From: Limnephilus marmoratus
Lineage: Eukaryota > Arthropoda > Insecta > Trichoptera > Limnephilidae
Direction: 5' to 3'
Assembly (NCBI GenBank): GCA_917880885.1
Contig: OU862915.1
Span: forward strand, 32,992,676 to 33,056,675
DNA: 64,000 nucleotides
In this document: positions 1 to 10,125 of the stretch, in pieces
Numbering within the stretch: the first letter of the stretch is position 1
How the letters are laid out: each line of letters begins with the position of its first letter
Notes under the pieces: generated by a model
The model's database searches: none
Told to the model about the DNA's origin: nothing
What the model saw: the letters and a program-made list of their open reading frames with translations, nothing else
Program-made: the position numbers and the translations under genes

Positions 1-168
1 AATAAAATGGTAGTTTTGCGCCACCCTATACAAGTCAAAGCATGAAGAAGGATTCAAATGGCTTTAAAAATTACACATTGCGTTTCGACTGCCGAAAGAC
101 GTTGAGGCTTACACCATAAAATTCAATCCTACCAATTTTAAAAAAAACGGTCCTAAATTGGCCCTTGT

Positions 169-258
169 TGTTTAATAATCACAATTTGATGTTTAATTAT
201 TACAACTTGCTGTTTAATGATTACAACTCGATGTTCAATGATTACAACATGATGTTTA
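169..258. repeat. Minisatellite, 21-bp unit, about 4 copies
   Basis: Four consecutive units of the form TGTTTAATNATTACAACTTGA can be read directly with a few substitutions. The short open frame across it is only the repeat translated, not a gene. Confidence 0.8.
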
Positions 259-269
259 AAAACATGTTA

Positions 270-1070
270 CAATATCGATACGGATATGCCTTCGCCGATA
301 AAGGGTTATTTTGTTCTGACGTAATGTTTAAAATAACAATGACCAAATACATCACGTAGAGAACCCAAAAAACTTATTTTTTTCGATCTGATCATTTCGA
401 TTTTAATATATTTTTTTTCTATTTTTCTTTTTTTTCGGCAACTAAAGGGTTAAAAAAAATTTGAGCCCGGTATACCCTTCGATGCATTTTATAAGACATT
501 ACACAGCTGAAATCACCCCCCTAGTGCAATTTTTTTTTAAATTTAACCAAAAAAATTCCAACTTCGGACCCGATTTACTCGAAAACGAAAGCTCAAATCA
601 AAAAAGTTATATCACAAATCGACTCCGAATGTGATGTAGATTTACCAGTTTCCCGCATGTACTACGAGTTTCCGGACACCGTGTGTATGTATGTAAAAGC
701 CCAAATAGGCGTAAATAAATAAATTGAGTCCATAAAATCTTGGAATTATTACTTGAAATAGAAATGACTAGAATTTTATATATAAGTTATTGAAAAAAAA
801 CCTACCCGAACCATTAAGTTGCTCCGTAGAAGTCACTGAAAACTGAATATCCCAAACCCAGTCCCCTTTACCATAAAATCTCGTAGTGAGGAAAATATTC
901 CACATCTTTTTAATATTTTTATTTCATGTACTTACATCTTCTTAAAATGATAAAATCATAATATTAAAGAAAAAAATATACAAATATCAGCGTGACAAAT
1001 ACAAAGATGTTAATAACTTGAAAGATTGTGATTTGTCAAGGGGAAGCAACAATTTGATTATAACTTGCGG
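270..1070. other. AT-rich stretch without a gene; possible LINE 3' tail
   Basis: No coding signal. At about 690-727 the text GTATGTAAAAGCCC, then AATAGGCG and an AAAT-type tail, resembles on the opposite strand the sequence at 41850-41900. That suggests two copies of the same LINE-type 3' end. Nothing else is recognised. Confidence 0.35.
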
Positions 1071-1074
1071 ATTT

Positions 1075-1395
1075 TTTTCAATTTTCATGCCATTTGGGTG
1101 TTTCTAAGACATCTAGCATATCAATGTAAGTTAAAAGCAATAAGTTCAATATTACTTACAAGCTTTGGACAACTTTCTTTCTATTAGGGTATTTTCAAAG
1201 CGATTTGTCAAGTCAATATATAAGGTTAAAAGCAAAAAGTTCAATATTAGGCATGGGTTTTTGGATTATTTTACGCCATTTAGGTTTTAAAGCTATTTGA
1301 CAAGTCAATGTAAGGTTAAATGCAAAAAGTTCAATAATACTCACGGGTTTTTGGATATTTTAATGCCTTCTAGGTGTTTTCGAAGCACTTCCATA
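1075..1395. repeat. Tandem repeat, about 100-bp unit, 3 diverged copies
   Basis: Each unit contains AGGTTAAAAGCAAAAAGTT followed by a GGGTTTTTGGAT-like stretch and an AAGCNATTTGTCAAG-like stretch. Copies differ by substitutions and small indels. Confidence 0.6.
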
Positions 1396-1663
1396 CGAAA
1401 AACATTCATTTTTATTTATTAATTTTGACAGTTCCTGCCGCACAGCCCGACACAAACCAATCTACAATATGCCGGTTGCTGGTATCGGTTATCACGGGAT
1501 ATTTCAGATTAGAGAGCTGCTTATCTTCCTGTTATCAATTTGACATGTGGTAAAATCGAAGGCATCTCCGAGAAAGGAGTCTTTTTATAGATTGAATTAT
1601 CGTAAAATTTATATAGACAGATAAATGAAAAAATAAGTTCACAAATTTCCCTTTTTATTTTAT

Positions 1664-1820
1664 TCACCAAAGAACATGCATAGACACATTCGGCACACCC
1701 ACAACTGTGTACTGCAGGGATGTGAAAAAATAATCCATTTAATCACCAAAGAACATGCATAGATACATTCGGCACACCCACAACTGTGTACTGCAGGGAT
1801 GTGAAAAAATAATCCATTGT
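1664..1820. repeat. Direct tandem duplication, 79-bp period
   Basis: The block beginning CACCAAAGAACATGCATAG and ending AATAATCCATT occurs twice in a row (starts at 1665 and 1744). It includes the left end of the hAT-like element that follows, so the flank and the element end were duplicated together. Confidence 0.85.
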
Positions 1821-2321
1821 GAAAAAAATCGATTTTTCTCCAACAAAAATCAATTTTCAAAACCGATTAATTAGTAATCGATTTATTTTACACTGCCGAT
1901 TTTTTTATTCGCAGTCCTGCTACGCTTAGTCATTAGTCCGGAATCCGGAGTGCGAAACTCTATGATGTTTATAAACAAAACATGACATTAACGCCATCTG
2001 TGCGATTACGACGGCAATTATTTTGTGCTTTGAAAGCAGTTTAGTTGAAGCTTCTAATCAAACTTGTCACTAGATGAAGTGAACAGTCAGCGAACAATTT
2101 GTAATTTGTTGATTATTTAAAAAAAACTTTTAATTTCGGTTGATTATTTTAAAACTTATAATTTCTGTTGAATACCTTTTAATTAATTAAACCGTGATTA
2201 AAGATAATTAACGTGTTTATTTTATTTTGGGGAAAAATCGATTATTTTTAAATCGATTTTTCATGCTAAGAAAAATAATCGATTATGTAATAATCTATTT
2301 ATGTAAAAATTAACATCCCTA
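1794..2321. mobile_element. hAT-type MITE
   Basis: Left end CAGGGATGT and right end ACATCCCTA are inverted. The interior is rich in AATCGATT/AATAATCG motifs near both ends. The flanking octamers GTGTACTG and GTCTACTC agree at 6 of 8 positions, as expected of an aged hAT TSD. No coding sequence. Confidence 0.65.
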
Positions 2322-2585
2322 GTCTACTCTGCACTTCCGTAAGTCAAACTGAGATTATGGACTTAAGTTTTACGTTTAGCAGTCCACTGACGAACATGTC
2401 CGCACATGTGAATCAAGTTGTTCGGCGAACATCCGTACAAAAAAGCTCGTCGCTCGCCTGTGACATCATGCTTGCCAGATTAATTTTTTATGTGTTTAAG
2501 TATCACAATTTTAAAACATGATTAAATATCTAATTTATTTATTTTAATTTCAACTTAATAACCTCAAATTGTAATTTTGTAATAT

Positions 2586-2845
2586 TTAATCACTGAAGAC
2601 AATATTAGAGACTCTCAATCGAAAATTTGAAACAGAAAAATCAGAAAAACTCACATCTAGGATTTGAACCCATTATATTTTTATATTAATAATATTTGAT
2701 TAATTTGTATAGTGCCGTTTTCGCAAAAAAACACCTCAAGGGCGCTGTTCGCGCAGAGCCTTGGCGGGGCGATGTTCTCGCAGAGCTTTTTCTGTTTCAA
2801 ATTTTCGATTGAAAGTCACTAATGTTGTCTTCAGTGATTAAATGA
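2586..2845. mobile_element. Foldback element, small relative of the 32041-32558 palindrome
   Basis: The left end TTAATCACTGAAGACAAT and the right end ATTGTCTTCAGTGATTAA are inverted repeats; similarity extends about 50 bp on each side. A remnant GGATTTGAACCC inside the left arm matches the tRNA T-arm region carried by the larger relative. Between the arms are GC-richer segments with CGCAGAGC repeats. Confidence 0.7.
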
Positions 2846-3254
2846 ATATATAAGGGCATTACGATTAATTTTTTTTTAAATTTACACATCTGATAAACAA
2901 CCGTTTATATGAATTTGAACCATACATACATGAATTTTGTATTATTTGTGTAAAATTTAAAACACGTTTATTAGGGGGATAATGTTTGGAGTTCTAATTA
3001 AAACCCCCTACAGACGACTCAATTAGGTTGGTTCAGTGATGGGCAAAGTACGGCCCGCAGGCCAGCTCCGGCCCGCAAAAGTATGTAATCCGGCCCGCCG
3101 ACAATCTTTCAAAATTATAAGTATACCTATTATATACAAAATATAATTATTGCGGGATATTACAGCCAGCTGTATAAAGTAAATTATTTGAATTAGAAAA
3201 AGAAGCCATTTCTAGACTAGCCACGTAGTTCATGTGTTGCGTTGCGATGCGAAT

Positions 3255-3592
3255 TTGAAACTAGGTTTCAAGATTTTAAGAATATTCAGTCATCGCTTGA
3301 TGTTTTTTCAATGCCGTTTAATGTGGACCCGGAGATGTCCCTGCAGAATTGCAGTTAGAAATTGTTGAAATGCAGTGCAGCCCCCATTTAAAACAATTGT
3401 TCTTATATTCCGAAAAATTAGATTTTTATAGAACACCGCCGAAAACTTAATATCCAAAGATATTTGATCACGCCCAGAAAATAATAGCGATGTTTGGATC
3501 GTCGTATGTCTGTGAACAGACTTTTTCGACCATGAAATTGCGGAAAAACTCAGTCAGAAATCGATTAACTGATGAGCACCTTCGCTGCTAAA
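3255..3592 (+). pseudogene. hAT transposase C-terminal remnant (FAM200/GTF2IRD2-like type)
   Basis: Scattered frames encode recognisable pieces of the hAT C-terminal dimerisation region: a PAELQLEIVEMQC-like segment, then MFGSSYVCEQTFSTMK and NRLTDEHLRC. Stops and frameshifts show it is dead. The reading resumes after the pogo-like insertion at about 5263 with a LKPAFEDIMANQKQ segment and a stop at 5359-5361, so the insertion interrupted the last codons of the gene. Confidence 0.7.
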
Positions 3593-3597
3593 GATTA

Positions 3598-5255
3598 GGG
3601 GGAGTACGGATATTATCGGAAGCATTGTGTTATTCATTTGTATTTTGTTGTTATTGCTTCAATAAAAACGATTCATGAATTAATCATTAGTGTAAGAACA
3701 GGGTACGCTAATTTTAAAAATCAATAATCATCACTGTTTCCCAAAATTTCGATTTTAAAATTACGAAATTTTCGTTTATTATCGGAATTCGACGGGTGGT
3801 ATCGGACAAATAAGCACCTTGGTTTAAGAACGTAATTTCTTTTGTTTTGTAATAAAACGGTTACCAATAATTAAATATAAAAGATTTCAAATATATCAAG
3901 ACAATATCTTTATTTCAAAAAAATAAAAGTAAGAGAAATACAAGAAAAAGGGCAACAAAGTATTTGAAAGAATTGTCTAATATCGGACATCAAAGGTGGT
4001 ATCGGACACGAAAATGAGCAAAAAATATGCATGTTTTTTTAATTAAAAAATGATTTAAAAAGAGTGGTAAAATCGTGTTTAACACGTTATGATGTGCCGA
4101 AAATAAACATTAATTCTGGCACAATTCACATTTGTAAAAATGCTGGTAAGATTCAAGACTTACACAATTTTCATTGGCATTGAATCCAATCTTCTTCGAA
4201 GCTCTCTACACAGATTAAGCAAATTTCATCTTTGTAATAATCCCTATGAAGTGTTAGTTTATCTGCTTTCTTAAATTAATGGTGTTAACGTTATTTTATT
4301 TGTTGTGTTTGGGTTGGTTCTTTTTAGATTTACTGATTCGAAAATATTTTTTGGTATATAATGTTTCCTGGTATTTTTTCTTGTTTTATTTTGATTGGGA
4401 GACCCAGAACTTGTATTTCGACTTCATTCTTTACAATTTTTGAACTTTTTAGAAGTGAACCTATTTTCCCCAATATCCTAAATACTTTCTTTAATTTCAA
4501 CAACCTGTCACTAAGTGTACTTTTAGGGATATCACAATATAATACAGCTTCTCGAATTGTCACAAACTTATTCCACTGCTGATTTTATATTGCAATCCTT
4601 CCATTCACCCCGAGCCCCTGCTCCCACTTTTTTTTGAACCTCGGCATTATCTGGAAAAATGGATGAAAAACATTTGACTTTTTGAAAATAATGTTTTTAA
4701 ATCAACAATAGCAAACCCTTTATACATTGTTTTCGTAATACAATATACTTTCATGATATATAGGTGTGTCAAAGTACGAAACACTTCATTTTATGTAGGT
4801 GTACCTATTAAGTTAAATAAATAAATAAAAAAATAAGCATTTATTCGTGTGTCCGATATCATCCGTAACAGCCATGTCCGATATTAACCAAACGACGTGG
4901 AGTTAACAAAATAACCGCCTACCTGGTATGGGACACAAATTTTAAAACATAAGATCGTCATTTGATTGCAACTGAAATGTAGTGTACCGTCTTATATGTA
5001 AAAATGTAATTAAATTAATAACGTACCTTTTATTTGTCTTCGAATAAGGCTAAGGACACAATATGCGGTGGTCAAAGTTCGTTTTTTGGGCACAAAACGT
5101 CACAACCGGCTTTGGAGAGAGTCATGCAAACACCGGGCACCCAGAATTAGTGCAGCAATATTATGAACTAACTTGCATCGCCCTATCTACACGCCAGTAA
5201 GAGAAAAAACACTTGTACGATACCATACGTTGTCCGATAATATACGTACTCCCCC
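3598..5255 (-). mobile_element. Pogo-like (Tc1/mariner superfamily) element
   Basis: The inverted ends GGGGGAGTACGGATATTATC and its near-complement GATAATATACGTACTCCCCC are flanked by TA on both sides (3596-3597, 5256-5257). At least seven internal TATCGGAC/GTCCGATA motifs cluster near the ends. The minus-strand interior carries a transposase N-terminal remnant. It sits in the tail of a hAT transposase gene. Confidence 0.8.
4330..4563 (-). pseudogene. Pogo-like transposase, N-terminal Psq-type helix-turn-helix remnant
   Basis: The minus-strand product begins MTIREAVLYCDIPKSTLSDR, the Pipsqueak-type DNA-binding helix-turn-helix seen at the start of pogo-like transposases. The rest of the 77-codon frame and the expected DDE region are not recognisable, so only the DNA-binding start survives. 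Confidence 0.65.
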
Positions 5256-5529
5256 TACTTCGTCGCAGCTCAAACCTGCATTTGAAGACATTATGGCCAA
5301 TCAAAAACAATTTCATATGTCTCACACTCCAACCATAACAGGGCCTTCAAATAAAAGTTGAATAATTGTAATCTGTAACTTATATTAGCGTTTGTGTGTA
5401 AAGTTTTATAATTAAAATATAGATTTTAAAGCAAAATGCATTTTGGCTATACTCCTGGCCCTTCACTGAAAATTTTTAAAACTTTCTGGCCCCCCCATGA
5501 AGAAAGTTTGCCCACCACTGGGTTGGTTC

Positions 5530-5933
5530 AACGGTTGAGTATTGCATACAGACGCGATGGTTGATTACACGATTGCACGCCTCCTACTGAATCTTGCTAT
5601 CTTGCTTTTTTTATTTATTTTTCCCTAACGAATAAAACACAGATATAAACAGTAATAAACAAGACAATAAAAAAAACATTACCTGGAGAATTCGCCTGCA
5701 TCCTAACTATTTCTCACGGAATAACTTAGCAGCCGATAGAAAAATAAACCTTTACCAATATCAAACAGTATTAATATCCTTGCATCTGCGTGGTTGAATT
5801 ATAGAACCCGTCTTCCATTGCATGTCTGACGTCACGCCTTAGCGCCGCGCTACAAATAACATCTGTGTTCGTGAAATTTCAAGCAAAGCTACCGTTGTAA
5901 TTCGGTTTTTCATTCAAGAATCTGCCAAAAGAT
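5530..5933. other. Unassigned AT-rich spacer
   Basis: No convincing ORF, RNA or repeat end is seen between the hAT element ending at 5520 and the one starting at 5942. Confidence 0.5.
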
Positions 5934-5941
5934 GTCGCTAC

Positions 5942-6520
5942 TGGGGATATGCGAATGTTTAGAGTGCAAATGTGCGAATGCGAATGTTAAGGAATCACTT
6001 TAAAAAAAAATTTAGTCAACATTAATCATCGTTTTAATAAAAAAATAAAAACAATAAATCAATTCTTATACAGTAAGTTATATTCGTAATTAAGCAATTT
6101 AATAATCGAAGTTCAAAAGAGGCATATTATATTTCAGAAAAAGCAATTTTGCAGCCTTTTCTACCATAGGGCGATTTCTAAGGGGATCGTATATAAGGCC
6201 GACTGCACTGAACAATAACGACTGATTAGTTAAATACAATACAACATTTGCAACCGACGCCTCAGCGACTGACAAGTGACATGACAAATGACAACTAAAA
6301 CGATAAACAGGAATCACAAACAATGTAGCTAGCGTGCTCGTCATGCGCTTGCGCGAAAAACAAAAGATACGTGGACAGTGGGCGAGTCACGACACGATCT
6401 GCACACATTCGCATTCGCTAAACATTCGCATCGATTGTTGCGAATGCGAATGTCGATGCGAATGTTTAAAATTATGCGAATTATTCGCATAAGCGAATGC
6501 GAATGTTCGTAACATCCCTA
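5942..6520 (-). mobile_element. Deleted hAT element with GCGAATG arrays
   Basis: A perfect 8-bp duplication GTCGCTAC flanks the element (5934-5941, 6521-6528). Ends TGGGGATATGCGAATG and its partner ending CATCCCTA are inverted. GCGAATG or CATTCGC occurs about a dozen times in the two subterminal regions, a plausible transposase-binding array. A transposase C-terminal relic lies inside on the minus strand. Confidence 0.88.
6099..6225 (-). pseudogene. hAT transposase, last ~40 codons
   Basis: The minus-strand frame ending at 6099 reads SLLFSAVGLIYDPLRNR...EKAAKLLFLKYN and stops. This is the end of the hAT dimerisation domain (usual form: serine, aromatic, SAAG, then EKADKLLFLK). Upstream codons of the longer 81-codon frame are unrelated, so it is a terminal relic. 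Confidence 0.7.
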
Positions 6521-6954
6521 GTCGCTACTTTCGTCAGCGAACATTTATTCCCTAGGTAGGTATAACTGCTACGAATTAGTGAATATATGTATCTCCCCGG
6601 ATTTCAAAAGATTGACGGTAATACACAAGGGCGTAGCGAGGTACGGGCAGCTGCCCCCCCCCCCCCCCCTAGAAGATGCAAGAATGCTCACAAACCGTGA
6701 AGTAATATTACATCGGTAGCTTATTGTTTGTTATTATTTTTATTATTATCTATTTTATTTTTATTATTATCTTTTTAGTTGGTCATGATTAATGAAGCAT
6801 CAAGAAAACGGGCTTATCAGTTACATTGCGCTGTTATAAAATCAGTTTTCATTATATGTGTTCAACTGATAGCCAAGTACTCGGGCATATTGGAACCTAT
6901 TGCTATCGATATGTACGCATGTATGAGTCATAAAAGGTGTAATTTCTGTTATAA

Positions 6955-7545
6955 TTGATCATCGAAGCAACGTAGACAAAGAGAGCCAAAATATTTTAGA
7001 TATTTCAATTAGAACTGCAGCTGCCTTTGGAACTGATATACAAGTCCCACGCATTGTATCTCGCTAACAACATCGGTCCAATCACCTTGCTGACACTCCA
7101 TGTGATTTTTGGAAGCGATCGATCATTTTTCCTTATTTAGATTCCCTAATATCTGCATTGGAGCAGCGTTTTTGCCTGCTTTCGGATTAATGTCGCTACA
7201 TCCCAGTACAATAATGAAAATGTCGTTAATTGATTTCAAAGAAAAAGCACAAAGTTTTTGCCTATACTGCGATTTACTTAATTTTTATCAAGAAGCCGAA
7301 CTATGGAATAAAAAAGGGCAGAACAAGGGAATGACCAGAGAAGATCTCGAAAAGCTAGATTTTACTGAAGTGTTAATAAAGGAGGCGAACATTTTCTTTC
7401 CCGCAACAAAAAAAGCAATACTTATTTCCTTGGCACAACCTTGCACTACACGTAACATCGATAGATCTGCGTCGTGTTAAAATATGGCTGAGATCAACGG
7501 TGTATGTTCAGTATACATCGAACCATGGTACAAAAAACTAAGGTT
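6955..7545 (+). pseudogene. hAT transposase C-terminal half (52-kDa repressor-like type)
   Basis: Successive frames encode pieces typical of hAT proteins annotated as 52 kDa repressor of PKR inhibitor-like: a PRIVS/RQQHRSNHL segment, a CDFWKRS-like segment, PAFGLMSLHPSTIMK and LDFTEVLIKEANIFFPATKK, then a mutated dimerisation motif around ILISLAQPCTT...IDRS. A stop at 7478-7480 precedes a KIWLRSTV-like continuation in another frame. Several frameshifts; not functional. Confidence 0.65.
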
Positions 7546-7685
7546 ACAATTGAATCTGAGGTGTTAAAACGGTTTTGTGAAGAACCTCGTCGACTATTTT
7601 TTTGTAAAATATATAAAAACTGATGGATATTTTGTTTTTCATTGTTAACGTAACCTGTCCTGTTGCTCATGCAGCGTTTACCTTA

Positions 7686-7851
7686 GGGAACGTACCCATA
7701 CTACCTGACCCACTTTTTTCAATTTTTAACCCCCCCCCCCCCCCCCCCCCCGGTGACTAAAAACCTAAGCCCCCCGCCGCTCATTCTGACCAAGCGTGGT
7801 ATTTTGAAGACCCCCCTCCCTGAACGGGTCACGTAGTATAGGTACGTTCCC
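7686..7851. mobile_element. PIF/Harbinger-type MITE, copy 1
   Basis: 166 bp; the ends GGGAACGTACCCATACTAC and its inverted partner are flanked by a 3-bp TTA duplication (7683-7685, 7852-7854). It contains a run of about 22 C and a GCCGCTCATT motif. TWA-type 3-bp duplications are characteristic of PIF/Harbinger. Two sister copies lie at 16113-16277 and 50231-50398. Confidence 0.88.
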
Positions 7852-8089
7852 TTAGATATATTCTTGGTTTGTCTACGCCTGCCCCCCCCCTTAACAAAAT
7901 CCTATCTACGCCCTTGGTAATACATGTTGTATCAAGTGTCTACATATTACATATGACGTAATTGCTCTGTCTCGGTAGCTAGCTATAGTCGATCCTAAGA
8001 ACGTGCTGTTTTTAGAATCAGTGCGTATTGGATCTATAAAATGGTCACCAACACTGACTGGACGAAGCCGAATCAAAAGCCGCCAATTG

Positions 8090-8320
8090 CACCAGTCTGG
8101 AACAAGCGAGACTATGGCATCCCAATTGGCTATGATGTGAGGCTGAAGGTAGTGGGGAGGGTAGGTCGATGGGAAGAGGAGGGTAAGGAAGTACCTGGCT
8201 ATTACAATCTGGTCACCAAACCCGGCTAAAGCCATTTTAAGTCACGTTTCAATTCTGAGTGTTGGCCTTCCACAAGGGCGATACTGATAGTATCTTCCAC
8301 TCTGTAGTATCCCTAACGAG
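8090..8320 (-). mobile_element. SINE family A, body fragment
   Basis: Matches the central part of SINE-A in reverse orientation: CCCAATTGG, GTACCTGGCTATT, CTGGTCACCAAAC, GGCTAAAGCCATTTT and CGATACTGATAGTATC are shared with 22395-22812. The tRNA-like head and the tail are missing. Short frames across it are not genes. Confidence 0.75.
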
Positions 8321-9057
8321 AACCATTTATTATTTACCCCACACCGGGACACCGAAAAAAAGGTAGGTAAGTACTTAATAATAATTATAAATTTGAACAA
8401 CTTATATAGCGCTGTTTTCGCGAAAAAACGCTTCAAGAACGTTATACAAGAGGCTAGGTTACAATTCATCTTACAGCTACCAATCACATTGACGATTGGA
8501 ATTCTAGACCCTCGTTCAAAATTTAAATAGATTTTTTTTTATTGAGAGAAAATTTAAACGAAATAAAGCAAAACGTTACAGTAAAAATGTTTTTGACTAA
8601 AATTAGGATGAATTTTACGAGTGAATTATCTTTACTATGTAGATAGGAGGCTAGATGTAAAAACTAGATATCGGGGTTGCCGTGGTGGACAAAACAAGAA
8701 ACAATATCTATGCGCGAAGGCCCTCAAACTAATACGGATTGTAATAATAGTGACACACTCTCAGAACAGAGAATTCAATCGGTCGTACCAACCGATGGAC
8801 GAAGCAGCCTAGCTTCTGAAGCCCATTGTGATAAATGCCCCAACTTGAAAGTGATACGATTAGGATTAGAACATGCCAATTTTAGAAGCAGGTGGCTTGC
8901 GGTAGGTTCCTGGAACGCACGATCCCTTAACAACAGGTTAGAGGACATGGATGATGTTTTCAAGGATCGTAAGCTCCACATAACTGTAACTGAAAGCTGG
9001 CACAAAAACAGCGAGTCGCATTCGATCTAGTGTTGGGTAGGACACGACATCAGGAAC

Positions 9058-9101
9058 ATTTTGTAACACCCCACCTCATTTGAGGTGAGGTGTTACAAAA
9101 T
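9058..9101. repeat. Near-perfect 44-bp hairpin
   Basis: ATTTTGTAACACC and CACCTCA are followed by TGAGGTG and GGTGTTACAAAAT, giving a stem of about 20 bp with one unpaired base and essentially no loop. It is followed by a run of about 18 G. It lies just inside the left end of the hAT-like element. Confidence 0.85.
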
Positions 9102-9179
9102 ATTTTCGCTTACGGGGGGGGGGGGGGGGGTTGGAGAATTTCAGGGAAGGTGTTTTTTTACATCAGCTTCACAAAAATT

Positions 9180-9325
9180 CCCCTCAGACCCTATATTATC
9201 TTTGGGGATGTAATCCCTCCAGTGGTACAAGGCGTAAGGCCGGAGAAGTCAAAGGGACTCCCTCAACTACTCTCGTAGCGAACCACTTGGGGTGACCTAT
9301 GTCAGAGGTGTTGGTTACACCCCCC
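9180..9325 (-). mobile_element. SINE family B fragment
   Basis: Shares TCTTTGGGGATG, GGAGAAGTCAAAGG, ACTCCCTCAAC, and AGCGAACCACTTGGGGTGAC with 27468-27862, with an internal deletion. Confidence 0.7.
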
Positions 9326-9389
9326 TCTAATCCCCCCCCCCTCACTAACCCCCTCCACCTCATCTCAACACTCCCCCAACCTCCCTCTC

Positions 9390-9775
9390 TTGGGAGCTGT
9401 AGGGAATCTTGTGCGGTATTCATAATATATAATGACTCACTCACGCAAAAAAACTTTTTTTGGCAGTTGGGACGCTTGTGCGGTAATTTACAATATTTTT
9501 TTTTGGAGCAGTTGGTAATCTTATGCGATATTCACTTAGCAATACACAGTTAATAAAAAAATATTTAGAAAAAAAAAATTTTTGAGCAATTGGGACTCTT
9601 GTGCAGTATTCACATAAGAATAATTTACAATAAAAAAATATTTAAAAAGAAATAAAAAAAAATTCGGAGCAGTTGGTACTCTTGTGCGGTATTCACTTAA
9701 CAATAATTTAGAAAAAAAATACATTAAAAAAAATCAGAGCAGTTGGGTTGTTTTTAGCAGTGCGGTATTCACAAT
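9390..9775. repeat. Tandem array of the SINE-A tail, about 6 units
   Basis: Units of 60-80 bp each contain GAGCAGTTGGGACTCTTGTG followed by CGGTATTCAC and an A/T-rich spacer with A runs. This is the 3' end of SINE family A (compare 21153-21199), without its body. Confidence 0.8.
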
Positions 9776-9834
9776 ATATGAATGGCTCACCCCAACCACC
9801 TCTCGGTTCTAATACAAAAATGTCGTACAATATA

Positions 9835-10125
9835 CAAACTCCTCACGCCTCACCACCTCATGCATTTGTCCCATACGATACGCGATATGACATGTAGTCC
9901 AATTCACCAACCACCTCACACCTAACCTCATATTTGTCCCATGCGTGAAATAACATGAATGTAGTCCAATAAACCAACCACCTCACACCTCAAATTTGTC
10001 CTCCCTTCATATTTGTCCCACACGTGACATGACATGAATGTAGTCCAATAAACCAACCTCCTCACACCTCATATTTGTCCCCCCTTCATATTTGTCCCAT
10101 GCGCGACAACGTGACATGACATTTG
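9835..10125. repeat. Tandem repeat, about 80-90-bp unit, 3-4 copies
   Basis: Each unit carries CATATTTGTCCCA, a CGTGACATGACATG-like stretch, GTAGTCCAAT and AACCAACC(A/T)CCTCACACCTC. Still inside the 9028-10237 element. Confidence 0.75.

Larger units (their letters stand above)
3033..5520 (+). mobile_element. hAT element with pogo-like insertion
   Basis: Terminal inverted repeats CAGTGATGGGCAAA (left) and TTTGCCCACCACTG (right) are flanked by a perfect 8-bp duplication GGTTGGTT (3025-3032 and 5521-5528), the hAT hallmark. The interior holds a broken transposase C-terminus and a pogo-like element at 3598-5255. Confidence 0.9.
6626..7916 (+). mobile_element. hAT element with MITE insertion
   Basis: The ends CAAGGGCGTAGCGAGG and CCTATCTACGCCCTTG are flanked by a perfect 8-bp duplication GTAATACA (6618-6625, 7917-7924). 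Poly-C tracts lie just inside each end. It contains a degraded hAT transposase and, at 7686-7851, a PIF/Harbinger-type MITE. Confidence 0.9.

Noticed and set aside
165..359. Asn/Tyr-rich 64-codon ORF
   Set aside because: Translation of a 21-bp minisatellite.
9390..9775. CRISPR-like array
   Set aside because: Repeats are variable, spacers are A/T-rich and similar, and the unit is a SINE tail; eukaryotic context.
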